The translations under genes were made by a program, and so were the position numbers. This document shows, piece after piece, positions 1 to 6,800 of a stretch of 64,000 nt of DNA; the stretch's first letter is position 1, and each line of letters begins with the position of its first letter. The notes under the pieces are model-generated. The model was not told where the DNA came from, ran no database searches, and was given only the letters and a program-made list of their open reading frames with translations. Origin of the DNA: an uncultured Lachnospiraceae bacterium (GTDB lineage Bacteria; Bacillota; Clostridia; Lachnospirales; Lachnospiraceae); contig CAJTXP010000016.1 of the NCBI GenBank assembly GCA_910583615.1, positions 1 to 64,000 on the forward strand. Direction: 5' to 3'.

Positions 1-121
1 CTGATGCTCGCGCAGGTCATCAACTTCCGCTTCGCTCCAGTTGGTGACATTATATAAGGAAGCTCGCTGATGCTCGCGCAGGTCATCAACTTCCGCTTCG
101 CTCCAGTTGGTGACATTATAT
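1..121. repeat. Tandem repeat, two copies, 66-bp period
   Basis: The first 55 bases recur almost exactly at 67-121, a period of 66 bp; the left copy is cut by the window edge. A shorter copy (about 37 bp) lies at 41477-41513 between htrA and clpX. All three copies are intergenic. Read on the minus strand one frame stays open through the unit, but there is no ribosome-binding site and the copies lie outside genes, so this looks like a dispersed non-coding repeat. There are only two tandem units and no spacers, so it is not a CRISPR array. Confidence 0.85.
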
Positions 122-185
122 CACAAAATTTTTCCTTTGCATACCTTGGAAACATCAAAAATCTGTATCTTCTGCCGCTCTCAGG

Positions 186-369
186 CTGACATGACGACAG
201 ACGCCCCGTTCCCATAAACAACGCCGTGTGGATTGGAGCGGACAGTCCGGTGCTGCTGTCTGCCCCGGGTGAACACACCGACGTGTACAACCGGGGCAAA
301 CAGCAGTGCCGAACTGTCCGATACACTCCATACAAGGTTTATGGAACGGGGCGCCTGCCGTCATGTCAG
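186..369. repeat. 184-bp long palindromic intergenic element (copy A)
   Basis: The left arm (186-271) and the reverse complement of the right arm (285-369) match over about 85 bases with few mismatches or gaps, around a loop of under 20 bases. The core TGTGGATTGGAGCGGACAG is shared with a second element at 7111-7316, so this is a family. It lies downstream of the hemerythrin gene. Short open frames across it only reflect the inverted repeat. It could be a MITE-like insertion or DNA encoding one very long hairpin RNA; no transposase is nearby. Confidence 0.85.
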
Positions 370-425
370 CCGTCCGGTATTGCGATTGTCAGACATTGCG
401 ATCGTCCAGCACTGCGGCCATCCAC

Positions 426-848
426 CTACAGTCTGTCCGCATGAGCATCCATATTCACATAAGAAGCCACCGAACAGTCAAACCCTTTGATATGGCGGTA
501 CAGCCAGTCAATGACGTTCTTGTTGACCGCTTCCACAAACGCATCGGTGGGGCCTTCCTCTTCCTCCAGCATCTCATGAAGCTCTCCTACGGCCTTTACA
601 AAAGCCGCATGCTGCTTTTTATGCTCCTCAAGCCCCGGATAGGAGATCTCCTCCTGAAGCTTTTCCTCCGCACTGAAATGAAAATCCGTATAATCCGACA
701 GATAGTCCAGCATCTTGATCGCCTCCAGCTTGCCGCCGCCCTGCTCACAGCAGTCCACCAGCTTGTTGATCTTCCCGATCAGTTCCTTATGCTGCCCGTC
801 GATCATCTCGTTTCCCGTTACCAGGCTTTCATCAAATTCTGCATACAT
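426..848 (-). CDS. Bacteriohemerythrin
   Basis: 140-residue hemerythrin-family protein, expected to bind O2 (possibly NO) at a non-heme diiron site in the cytoplasm. The full ligand set is visible: H20, H57, E61, H76, H80, H119 and D124, in the usual order and spacing. It starts 15 bases after the stop of the oxidoreductase gene on the same strand, so it is probably the last gene of the CO dehydrogenase operon. I infer that it shields the oxygen-sensitive CODH cluster or delivers O2 to a detoxifying system; that role is not shown by sequence. Length is standard for single-domain bacterial hemerythrins. Confidence 0.93.
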   Translation of the reverse strand: MYAEFDESLVTGNEMIDGQHKELIGKINKLVDCCEQGGGKLEAIKMLDYLSDYTDFHFSAEEKLQEEISYPGLEEHKKQHAAFVKAVGELHEMLEEEEGPTDAFVEAVNKNVIDWLYRHIKGFDCSVASYVNMDAHADRL

Positions 849-863
849 TGGTCCATTACCTCC

Positions 864-2105
864 TTAAATGTTGTATTGATATTCACCCATGTCGTCCATT
901 CCGTAGAAATCCCCGTAAGTGATATCGAATACGCTTTTCCTTTTTATTATATCATTTAAATTGATACCGTTTTTAATCAGATACTGCCAGTGTCCCGTAT
1001 GGGAAATATCTCCCTGGATCAGGATGGATTTCAGCACGCCGTCTTTTACCACCGCTTTTTTGTAGCAGTCTCTGCTCTCCTTCACAAAGATATCCGCCCC
1101 GTCCACCTGAGCATTGATATCTCCGATGGTCAGCATCTGCAGCCCGAAGAAATTCGATGTATTCTTCATGCAGTACCGATCCGTGTACTCCACATCCGCA
1201 CCGCACATATTGGATGCTGCGATTCTTCCCATATCCATGGCATTGGGCCAGACGCCGGACAGGCCGGTCACATCTCCCGCCGCGTACACATCCGGCGCGG
1301 AGGTGCGCATATGGCTGTCCACGGTGATTCCCCGCTCCATCTCAAGTCCGCTGCCTTCCAGCCACGCGATGTTCGGGCGCACGCCGGCAGCACAGACCAC
1401 AAAATCGCACGGGACGGTCTCTCCGGTGGAAAGCACCACCGCCGTGATCTCGTTCTGGTCGTTGACGACGCTGTCGCTGGCGCCGATCCCCAGAAGGAAC
1501 CTGGCTCCATGGGCCTCGAAGCGTTCCTGATACGCCTTCGCCGCCGTATCATCGGTCTGCAGCGGCATCACTCTGGGCGCCATCTCCGCGATCGTCACCT
1601 TCACGCCCCGCTCCATCAGGCCCGTAGCCACATCCAGGCCCACCAGGCCGGAACCGACGATAAACACATGCTTCGCGTTTTTCGCTTTCACCGCCGCGTC
1701 GATCTTCTGCGCGTCGCTTAAATCCCGGAAACCGTACACATTGGACGCAGTCCGGAAATGGTTGATCGGCGGAATGCCGAATACAGATCCCGTGGCGATC
1801 AGCAGTTTGTCATAGGGCTGGTAGCCGTTTTCCATGCGGATCTGCTTTTTGGCGGTATCAAGGCCCAGGGCTTTCTGCCCTTTCCCCCAGTAGATCTCAT
1901 GTTTTTCAAAGAAATCCGGCTCCACAAAGGAAAGCTCCTCCTCCGTCCGCTCACCGCCCAGAAACTTGTGCAGCATACAGCGGGAATGCGAGTGCTCGTC
2001 GATGGACATCATGATAAGGTTCACATCTTTTTTGTAGAGACGGATGCGCTCCGCCGCCGCCATACCGGCCGCGCCGGTACCTACGATCACATAAATCTCT
2101 GCCAT
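864..2105 (-). CDS. NAD(P)/FAD-dependent oxidoreductase of the CO dehydrogenase operon
   Basis: 413-residue flavoprotein of the pyridine nucleotide-disulfide reductase (rubredoxin/nitrite reductase-like) class. The N-terminal FAD motif is GTGAAG at residues 9-14; a second Rossmann motif, GSGLVGLDVA, lies mid-protein for NAD(P)H; and DVYAAGDVTG near residue 270 is the FAD-ribityl site. It follows the ferredoxin gene by 3 bases. cooS-cooF-flavoprotein trios are a known arrangement thought to pass electrons from CO through the ferredoxin-like protein to NAD(P)+. The C-terminal 100 residues are the least conserved-looking part and may dock the ferredoxin. The specific acceptor, NAD+ or NADP+, cannot be read with confidence. 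Confidence 0.9.
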   Translation of the reverse strand: MAEIYVIVGTGAAGMAAAERIRLYKKDVNLIMMSIDEHSHSRCMLHKFLGGERTEEELSFVEPDFFEKHEIYWGKGQKALGLDTAKKQIRMENGYQPYDKLLIATGSVFGIPPINHFRTASNVYGFRDLSDAQKIDAAVKAKNAKHVFIVGSGLVGLDVATGLMERGVKVTIAEMAPRVMPLQTDDTAAKAYQERFEAHGARFLLGIGASDSVVNDQNEITAVVLSTGETVPCDFVVCAAGVRPNIAWLEGSGLEMERGITVDSHMRTSAPDVYAAGDVTGLSGVWPNAMDMGRIAASNMCGADVEYTDRYCMKNTSNFFGLQMLTIGDINAQVDGADIFVKESRDCYKKAVVKDGVLKSILIQGDISHTGHWQYLIKNGINLNDIIKRKSVFDITYGDFYGMDDMGEYQYNI

Positions 2106-2108
2106 ATC

Positions 2109-2555
2109 CTACACCTCCTCGACCCGGATCGCCTGTTTGGGACAGGCGGCCACGCACGCCGGCCCTTCCGGACGATCGTTGCAGAAATCACATTTTAATA
2201 TTTTTGTGCCATCCCTTGAAGGCTTCGGAATTCCGTACGGACAGTTCATCACGCACATGAAGCACGCGCCGCACCGCTTCTCGTCATACATCACATGTCC
2301 GGTTTCCGGGTCCTTTTTCAGCGCCCCGCTCATACAGCTGTTCGCGCAGCCCGGCACGCTGCAGTGACGGCAGAACATGGGCAGATAGCCGCCTTTGCCG
2401 TCATTCAGGATCTCATTGCGCGCCTCGGTCTCCGGAAGGTTGAAGTTCAGGGTTATCACCCCTTCTCCGCCATCGGTCCGGTGGCTGTCCATACAGGCCA
2501 GCGCGCAGTTTTTGCACCCGTCGCATTTGGAAGGGTCTATCACGATTCGTTTCAT
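2109..2555 (-). CDS. cooF: CooF-like ferredoxin, four [4Fe-4S] clusters
   Basis: 148-residue electron-transfer protein with four cysteine groups: CDGCKNCALAC near residue 14, CRHCSVPGCANSC near 62, CGACFMCVMNC near 95, and CDFC...CVAACP near 125. This is the layout of CooF/HycB/DmsB-type subunits. It sits between cooS (47 bases upstream) and the flavoprotein (3 bases downstream), so its likely job is to accept electrons from CO dehydrogenase and hand them to the flavoprotein. It has no signal peptide and should be cytoplasmic. The family is clear; the physiological partner is inferred from operon order. Confidence 0.92.
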   Translation of the reverse strand: MKRIVIDPSKCDGCKNCALACMDSHRTDGGEGVITLNFNLPETEARNEILNDGKGGYLPMFCRHCSVPGCANSCMSGALKKDPETGHVMYDEKRCGACFMCVMNCPYGIPKPSRDGTKILKCDFCNDRPEGPACVAACPKQAIRVEEV

Positions 2556-2602
2556 ACTTACCTCTCCTGTTTTTCGTTCCGCATCTGCTCAGATGCCATG
2601 TT

Positions 2603-4489
2603 CTAAATGTTCAGGCCCTTCCGTCTCTCCACAATAATCGCTTCCATCTGGTCCGCTGCCTTGACCGGATCGATCTCCACCAGCACCTGGCCTCCGGTAA
2701 TGTCCTTCAGGCCTTCCGTCAGCACGTTGACCACCAGTTCGCTTCCGGCGATAAACGGCTGCTGTCCCAGATGGAGCGGAAGTCCCAGAGCCAGTCCAAA
2801 GCATCCGTCAGCCAGCGCCTGCTCCTCCAGCCACTGGGGCGCGGAAAGTACCAGCGGAAGCTGCGGGATGTCGATGCCGATCTCCTTTGCCAGCGCCGTC
2901 GCCACCATCTCCAGGCGTCCGATGGCAAGGCACGGGCCGAAATTGAGGACCGGCGGGATGTTCAGGCTCTTACATACCTCTTTCAGGCTGTCTCCTGCCA
3001 GTTCCGCCGCTTCCGGCGTCATAAGCCCGCAGTTCTCCAGTCCGCCTGAGGAACATCCTGCGGAAAGAACAATGATATCGCGTTTAATAAGTTCTTTCGT
3101 AAGTTCCACCGTCAGCACGTCGTGTCCGCCTGCGGTCAGGTTGGAACATCCCACAACGCCCGCTACGCCCTTGATCTTGCCGGATACGATCAGGTCGATG
3201 AGCGGTTTCCACTGTCCGCCCAGGAAATCTTTCAGAGAACCCTCGGAAATACCCGTCAGCGTATTTTTATTGCCGTGCTCCGGCTGCAGGTTCATGGGGA
3301 CCACGCCGCGGCGTTCCTTATATGCGGCAATGATTTTGTCAATAATGACCTCCGTCTGCGCTTCTCTCTTCTCATACGCATATTCCACAGACTCCGCATT
3401 GGCCTTCTTCGCCACTAGGTCCAGACAGATCTGCTTGATCTTCAGCTCGTCACAGATCGGCTCAATGCCCGGCAGCGTGCAGTTGAATTCGGACAATACC
3501 GCGTCAATGGCCCCTGTCGCCAGCACCGCCTCGCTGGTGTAGTTATTTCCTGCATGGCCGTCAAAAATATCCGTATAATGCGCACCGCGCAGCTGCAGAT
3601 CCTGTCCCACGCAGGTACAGCCCACCAGCTTGAAGCCCTTTGCTCCCGCCGCCTGTGCTTTCGCCGTCACGTCCGCATCCGTCAGGCGGTTCTGGATATG
3701 GGTGAACAGGGAATGCTGATGTCCCGTAATCATGATATTTATGTAATCCGGGTCAATGACGTTCATGCCCACCGGAGCCAGACGGATCTCCGGTTCGCCC
3801 AGCATCACGTCGTTTAACAGGTTGGTCAGCGTCAGACCATACAAACCTGTAGAAATGCCCAGGCGCAGGCAGGTCATGAGCATCTCCACCGGATCGGAAC
3901 TTAAGTTGGTGGAACATTTCACCACGCCGTCAAATACTTCTGATTTGGAGCCGCCCGGTACGATCCCCAGCTCTTTCCACTTCTTATAGCGGGGCGCATA
4001 CGCCATCTTCTCCACAAGCTCCATCTCTTCCCATATGGGCTTATACAGGTCTGCCAGTACCTTGTCCGCTACGGCCAGCGCCTGTGCGTGCTCATCCAGA
4101 GACGGATCGATCCCGAACTCTTCCACCAGTCCGGCCAGCGCCTTATGTCCCTTGATCTCGCCATGGTTCAGCGCCGTGTTCTTCAGATTCCACGCGGTCT
4201 TCTCCACGATATGAATATAACATCCGCTGCCGCATGCAACCGCACGAAGAAAATTTCTGGTCACGATGACATCCGCAGTCGCACCGCAGATACCTCTTGG
4301 AGCCGTCGGCGTGATCCGGCACGGGCCATTGGAGCAGAGCCTGCAACAGACCCCCTTCAGGCCGAAGCCGCACTTGACACTCTGTCCTTTCACCCTGTGA
4401 TGGGACGTCTCCATGGGAAGCCCTGCAATGAAGCTCTCCAGCGGCTTATCCGCACTTTGACAGGTTTCACAGCCATAACATTGATTCAT
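2603..4489 (-). CDS. cooS: Anaerobic carbon monoxide dehydrogenase, catalytic subunit
   Basis: 628-residue Ni-Fe-S CO dehydrogenase, catalysing CO + H2O to CO2 + 2e- + 2H+. Cysteines C40, C48, C49, C52, C57 and C68 form the usual N-terminal B/D-cluster group. C-cluster regions are visible as GHQHS (H257, H259), GCTC (C291/C293), VGCSNL, SAGCSSGG and GPCLA, followed by SAPQW. An extra CYGCETC lies at the very N-terminus. The open frame extends to 4543, but the ATG at 4489 is chosen because AGGAGG stands 8 bases before it. No acetyl-CoA synthase genes are in view, so this is a monofunctional CODH feeding the ferredoxin/flavoprotein pair. Confidence 0.95.
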   Translation of the reverse strand: MNQCYGCETCQSADKPLESFIAGLPMETSHHRVKGQSVKCGFGLKGVCCRLCSNGPCRITPTAPRGICGATADVIVTRNFLRAVACGSGCYIHIVEKTAWNLKNTALNHGEIKGHKALAGLVEEFGIDPSLDEHAQALAVADKVLADLYKPIWEEMELVEKMAYAPRYKKWKELGIVPGGSKSEVFDGVVKCSTNLSSDPVEMLMTCLRLGISTGLYGLTLTNLLNDVMLGEPEIRLAPVGMNVIDPDYINIMITGHQHSLFTHIQNRLTDADVTAKAQAAGAKGFKLVGCTCVGQDLQLRGAHYTDIFDGHAGNNYTSEAVLATGAIDAVLSEFNCTLPGIEPICDELKIKQICLDLVAKKANAESVEYAYEKREAQTEVIIDKIIAAYKERRGVVPMNLQPEHGNKNTLTGISEGSLKDFLGGQWKPLIDLIVSGKIKGVAGVVGCSNLTAGGHDVLTVELTKELIKRDIIVLSAGCSSGGLENCGLMTPEAAELAGDSLKEVCKSLNIPPVLNFGPCLAIGRLEMVATALAKEIGIDIPQLPLVLSAPQWLEEQALADGCFGLALGLPLHLGQQPFIAGSELVVNVLTEGLKDITGGQVLVEIDPVKAADQMEAIIVERRKGLNI

Positions 4490-4569
4490 ATTTTTTTCCT
4501 CCTGAGAATTTAATATCTGACATTTAAAAACTGCTGATTCCATTTTACTTTATCGGTCCCCATGGTTCC

Positions 4570-4583
4570 GTCACATTTGTGAC
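4570..4583. promoter_or_regulatory. Operator-like palindrome in the cooS leader
   Basis: GTCACATTTGTGAC is a perfect inverted repeat with 6-bp arms and a 2-bp centre. It starts about 15 bases downstream of the predicted cooS transcription start. A regulator bound here would block transcription, so a repressor is the simplest reading. The half-site resembles CRP/FNR-family half-sites (TGTGA) but in the reversed, closely spaced orientation, so the regulator cannot be named. Confidence 0.5.
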
Positions 4584-4604
4584 CGCAGCAAAAGTCTTTT
4601 TTTC

Positions 4605-4633
4605 ATTATATATGTTCTTACTTTCAGGTTCAA
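4605..4633 (-). promoter_or_regulatory. Sigma-A promoter of the cooS operon
   Basis: On the minus strand TTGAAC (4633-4628) and a perfect TATAAT (4610-4605) are separated by exactly 17 bases. Transcription should start near 4598, giving a leader of about 110 bases before the ATG at 4489. The palindrome at 4570-4583 lies in that leader. Confidence 0.8.
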
Positions 4634-4664
4634 GAGATTATTTGTGAAAATCTTCAGGAAGGAG

Positions 4665-4693
4665 TTGACAACCCGGCTGTTTTATTGTATTAT
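4665..4693 (+). promoter_or_regulatory. Promoter of tRNA-Gly
   Basis: TTGACA at 4665-4670 and TATTAT at 4688-4693 with a 17-base spacer match the sigma-A consensus closely. The start would be near 4700, about 30 bases before the tRNA. It diverges from the cooS promoter, whose -35 lies about 32 bases away. Confidence 0.8.
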
Positions 4694-4730
4694 TAATATC
4701 GTCGTCAGGACAGTAGCTTTGATATTTGAT

Positions 4731-4802
4731 GCACGAGTGGCTCAGTGGTGGAGTATCGCCTTGCCAAGGCGAGGGTCGCGGGTTCGAATCCCGTCTCGTG
4801 CT
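4731..4802 (+). tRNA. tRNA-Gly (anticodon GCC)
   Basis: A full cloverleaf can be folded. The acceptor stem GCACGAG (4731-4737) pairs with CTCGTGC (4795-4801), with discriminator T. The anticodon arm CGCCTTGCCAAGGCG carries GCC, and the T arm contains GGTTCGAATCC. CCA is not encoded. It is a single gene with its own promoter and terminator. Confidence 0.97.
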
Positions 4803-4807
4803 CTCTG

Positions 4808-4855
4808 AAAAAACAAACGGAAACGTTGCAGAATCAACGTTTCCGTTTGTTTTTT
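4808..4855 (+). terminator. Rho-independent terminator after tRNA-Gly
   Basis: A 21-bp perfect stem (arms 4808-4828 and 4835-4855) with a 6-base loop; the right arm ends in a run of six T. It starts 6 bases after the tRNA. The A-run on the left also makes it usable from the other strand. Confidence 0.92.
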
Positions 4856-4861
4856 GTCTTT

Positions 4862-5107
4862 TCAGTCGGCAAACAACCGCAGACACATTATAAAACTCTG
4901 GTTATCTTTTCATGAGTTTAATAAATGGATCAGTAATCGAAACGAGTGCTGTTCCATATTCTATGCGGTATGGCTTTATCAATATATCTTTCACAGACAC
5001 TTCGAAAACTTATAGCCTGTGCTTCATCCGGCAGGCAGGAACGAACAACCAGGTCCTTCTATCAACTGATCTGCGGTATAGACCGCCCATACAATTTGTT
5101 TTACTGT
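4862..5107. other. AT-rich stretch without an intact gene
   Basis: Together with the tRNA terminator this leaves about 300 bases without a gene between tRNA-Gly and the XRE gene. No open frame here has a ribosome-binding site. On the minus strand two short frames run into each other at a point consistent with a frameshift near 5040, so this may be the decayed 3' part of an old gene, but I cannot assign a family. Composition is distinctly more AT-rich than the cooS side. Confidence 0.4.
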
Positions 5108-5350
5108 TTAATTTTCTTTTTCACGTATTTCCAACAGATCAGATATATCACATTGAAGGTATTTGCAAAGGCTTACGATTAAATCGATATCCATACGTTG
5201 AACTTGATTTCTGTAATATCTGTTAAGATTTGTTCGTTGCAAGTCTAAATCTTTGCATAGTTTTGCCCTTGAAATTTTCTTTCCTTTCAATAGTTCATCT
5301 AACCGCATATGCAAATAGTATTGTTTTGTATATTCGTTTTCTTGTCTCAT
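5108..5350 (-). CDS. Small XRE-family helix-turn-helix regulator
   Basis: 80-residue Cro/CI-type DNA-binding protein. The HTH covers about residues 16-60: a LDELLKGKKISRAKLCKDL first half, then recognition-helix residues QRTNLNRYYRNQ, followed by a helical C-terminus. There is no other domain. The start at 5350 is preceded by GGGGTAAG. It is transcribed away from the gene at 5480, and the intergenic region contains three palindromes near two TATAAT boxes, so it most likely represses both itself and that gene. Its AT-rich codons differ from the flanking metabolic genes, consistent with horizontal acquisition. Confidence 0.85.
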   Translation of the reverse strand: MRQENEYTKQYYLHMRLDELLKGKKISRAKLCKDLDLQRTNLNRYYRNQVQRMDIDLIVSLCKYLQCDISDLLEIREKEN

Positions 5351-5370
5351 GTGGCTTACCCCTTTTTGTT

Positions 5371-5391
5371 ATTATATCCAAACAATGTTTG
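5371..5391 (-). promoter_or_regulatory. Promoter and operator of the XRE gene
   Basis: Minus-strand TATAAT (5376-5371) lies about 20 bases before the XRE start codon. The perfect 13-bp palindrome CAAACAATGTTTG (5379-5391) sits where the -35/-10 spacer would be, which suits autorepression. No good -35 is visible. Confidence 0.5.
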
Positions 5392-5408
5392 AAATATAAT
5401 TCCTTATA

Positions 5409-5458
5409 TAGACAAAGCTTATTAAAGCAAGATATAATAAACCATAGCTTATATAAGC
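5409..5458 (+). promoter_or_regulatory. Promoter with paired operators for the gene at 5480
   Basis: TAGACA (5409-5414) and TATAAT (5433-5438) are 18 bases apart. Two related sites flank the -10: GCTTATTAAAGC (5417-5428, imperfect) and GCTTATATAAGC (5447-5458, perfect palindrome). Their starts are 30 bases apart, about three helical turns. The adjacent XRE protein is the obvious candidate ligand. Confidence 0.6.
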
Positions 5459-5479
5459 ACGTCAAAAGGAAGAAGTATA

Positions 5480-5766
5480 ATGAAAAACAAAAAATCTGAT
5501 TTAAGAATAAAAAGTTCCGACCATGATTTTGATTTATGGTTTTTTGGACAATTACTGGACGAAGCAGTACGACTTGATAATGCGAAGGGGTTTTGTAATC
5601 CAATTGACGACAACCCGGAGTTGTCAAACGAATATTTTAAAAGAAAAGAAGAGAAAATGAAAAAACAGATTTGCCACCGGAATTTGATACAAAAGAATGG
5701 AAGGAGAAAATGCTTTCCGAAATTCACCGAAAAATAGAACAAAGAGGGAAAGAACAAAAGGATTGA
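5480..5766 (+). pseudogene. Small uncharacterised protein with a frameshift
   Basis: The first frame reads from ATG 5480 (GGAAGAAG upstream) and stops at 5737, but its last 25 residues look random. If one extra A is restored in the six-A run at 5660-5665, reading continues as KKTDLPPEFDTKEW and ends at TGA 5764-5766, inside the terminator stem, giving about 95 residues. The same KKT-(D/E)LPP-(E/D)FDT motif, with seven A, occurs in the gene fragment at 6113, which supports the corrected frame. I do not recognise the family; the N-terminal 60 residues are acidic and soluble. A -1 ribosomal slip on AAA AAA is an alternative to mutation or sequencing error. Confidence 0.6.
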
Positions 5767-5786
5767 CAGTTTTTTGTCAATCCTTT
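5757..5786 (+). terminator. Rho-independent terminator
   Basis: A 12-bp perfect stem, AAAGGATTGACA (5757-5768) against TGTCAATCCTTT (5775-5786), with a T-rich 6-base loop. It overlaps the corrected stop codon of the 5480 gene and separates it from the convergent ribbon-helix-helix gene. There is no long T tail, so efficiency is uncertain. Confidence 0.65.
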
Positions 5787-5845
5787 AAAGATGTTAGTTT
5801 TCTTTAGATCTGTCTTTCATCGCAATGCGGTTAGTGTCAACTAAA

Positions 5846-6016
5846 TTATTCTGTATCTTTTATGTTATTGAGTGCATATTCAATACACTGGATGACCATT
5901 TTGTTGAATGACAAATTATTTTCCTCAGCAACTTCCTGAAGTTTATCAATCAATTCTTTTGGCAGACGCAAAGACTTGTACTCGTACTCTACATATTCCT
6001 TTTTCACTTTAAACAT
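5846..6016 (-). CDS. Arc-like ribbon-helix-helix protein, 56 residues
   Basis: ATG at 6016 follows GAGGGATTGAT; the stop is TAA at 5848-5846. The 56-residue product has a short beta segment (YEYKSLRLPKEL) followed by two helices (IDKLQEVAEENNLSFNKMV and a final IEYALNNI), the Arc/MetJ pattern. TATAAT lies about 40 bases upstream of the start. It may be an antitoxin or a small repressor, but no toxin gene is adjacent on the same strand. It converges on the frameshifted gene at 5480. Confidence 0.75.
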   Translation of the reverse strand: MFKVKKEYVEYEYKSLRLPKELIDKLQEVAEENNLSFNKMVIQCIEYALNNIKDTE

Positions 6017-6112
6017 ATCAATCCCTCATTCTTCGTAATATCATTATATAATGTTTTTCAATATGTGAGAAAAATATATTCATATCATATTTACAGCGCA
6101 TAGGAGGCGACC

Positions 6113-6151
6113 ATGAAAAAAACAGAATTACCTCCAGATTTTGACACCGAA
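6113..6151 (+). pseudogene. Gene fragment related to the 5480 protein
   Basis: A perfect ribosome-binding site (TAGGAGGCGACC) precedes ATG 6113. The first 13 codons, MKKTELPPDFDTE, match the internal motif of the frameshifted protein at 5657-5700. The reading frame then runs into the antisense of the acetyltransferase gene and no longer resembles that protein. This looks like the start of a relative that was cut off by recombination near 6150. Confidence 0.5.
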
Positions 6152-6185
6152 ACAACCTCATATTCTTCAATGCAGTTCCGTCTCA

Positions 6186-6800
6186 TTAGAGCAGCCTTAA
6201 AAGCTGTACCAGCTCATGCGATTCATCCTCATCTACTGCGGTCTGCCTGGTATCAAACTGTGAAAAACGATTGTTCCGATAGAAAGACAACAGCTTTTCC
6301 TCATTTTCAGCTTCCAGAAATGTTACTGTACCGCCAAGCATATATTGTGCATCCTCTATCACAGTCCATGCCAATTCGACAAGATCTTTTCCAGCAATTT
6401 TGTCATTTACACCATTTGTATAATTTTTTCCAAGCTGAGCAATCAGATAGGCTGACATGGTATATGTATCTGAATTTTTGTCCAGTTCACCGATACGCAG
6501 CAATTTTCTTTTCATTGTATTACTTATGGTTTCACCTCTGACCGACAAAGGCTTTAACGCAAGGGTAAAGTATCCCAGCAATTCCTTACTTTCCACAGAA
6601 AAAACAAGGTATGTAACTGACTGGCTCTTTTTGGTAAATTCTATCGCACTGTTCTTTAAAAAATGCTCCACATCCGGATTCTTCGGGCATGAAAAACCGG
6701 AAAGCACTCTGACAAGCATTGGCTCTCCGGCTTTATTATCGCTTCCTAATGCCAGATAATCACGAATGTTGATATAGAAAAACCTGTCATTGATCTGCAT
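6186..6800 (-). CDS. GNAT acetyltransferase, probable toxin of a TA pair
   Basis: 204-residue GNAT-fold protein. TYLVFSVESKELLGYFTLAL fits the central strands and TYTMSAYLIAQLGKN strand 4, followed by the acetyl-CoA loop region LGKNYTNGVNDKIAGKDL. The late FYRNNRF segment is typical of GNAT C-termini. The start overlaps the end of the upstream small gene by 14 bases, a tight coupling typical of toxin-antitoxin operons. TacT/AtaT-type GNAT toxins acetylate aminoacyl-tRNA; that activity is inferred from family and context. The protein is slightly longer than classical TacT (about 160-180), so an ordinary N-acetyltransferase remains possible. Confidence 0.7.
   Translation of the reverse strand: MQINDRFFYINIRDYLALGSDNKAGEPMLVRVLSGFSCPKNPDVEHFLKNSAIEFTKKSQSVTYLVFSVESKELLGYFTLALKPLSVRGETISNTMKRKLLRIGELDKNSDTYTMSAYLIAQLGKNYTNGVNDKIAGKDLVELAWTVIEDAQYMLGGTVTFLEAENEEKLLSFYRNNRFSQFDTRQTAVDEDESHELVQLLRLL

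Noticed and set aside
1..121. Possible CRISPR array
   Set aside because: Only two units, repeated end to end with no unique spacers, and no cas genes in the window.
155..364. Open frame across palindrome A
   Set aside because: It lies inside the inverted repeat, has no ribosome-binding site, and its sequence mirrors the opposite arm.
306..959. 217-codon plus-strand frame
   Set aside because: Antisense to the hemerythrin gene, which has all diiron ligands; no start signals.
4570..4583. CooA (CO-sensor) binding site
   Set aside because: CooA sites are TGTCG-type half-sites spaced by six bases; this palindrome has a two-base centre and a different half-site.
4731..4802. Attachment site for an integrated element at tRNA-Gly
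   Set aside because: I found no repeat of the tRNA 3' end downstream and no integrase, so integration there is not supported.
4638..4886. 82-codon minus-strand frame
   Set aside because: Runs through tRNA-Gly and its terminator.
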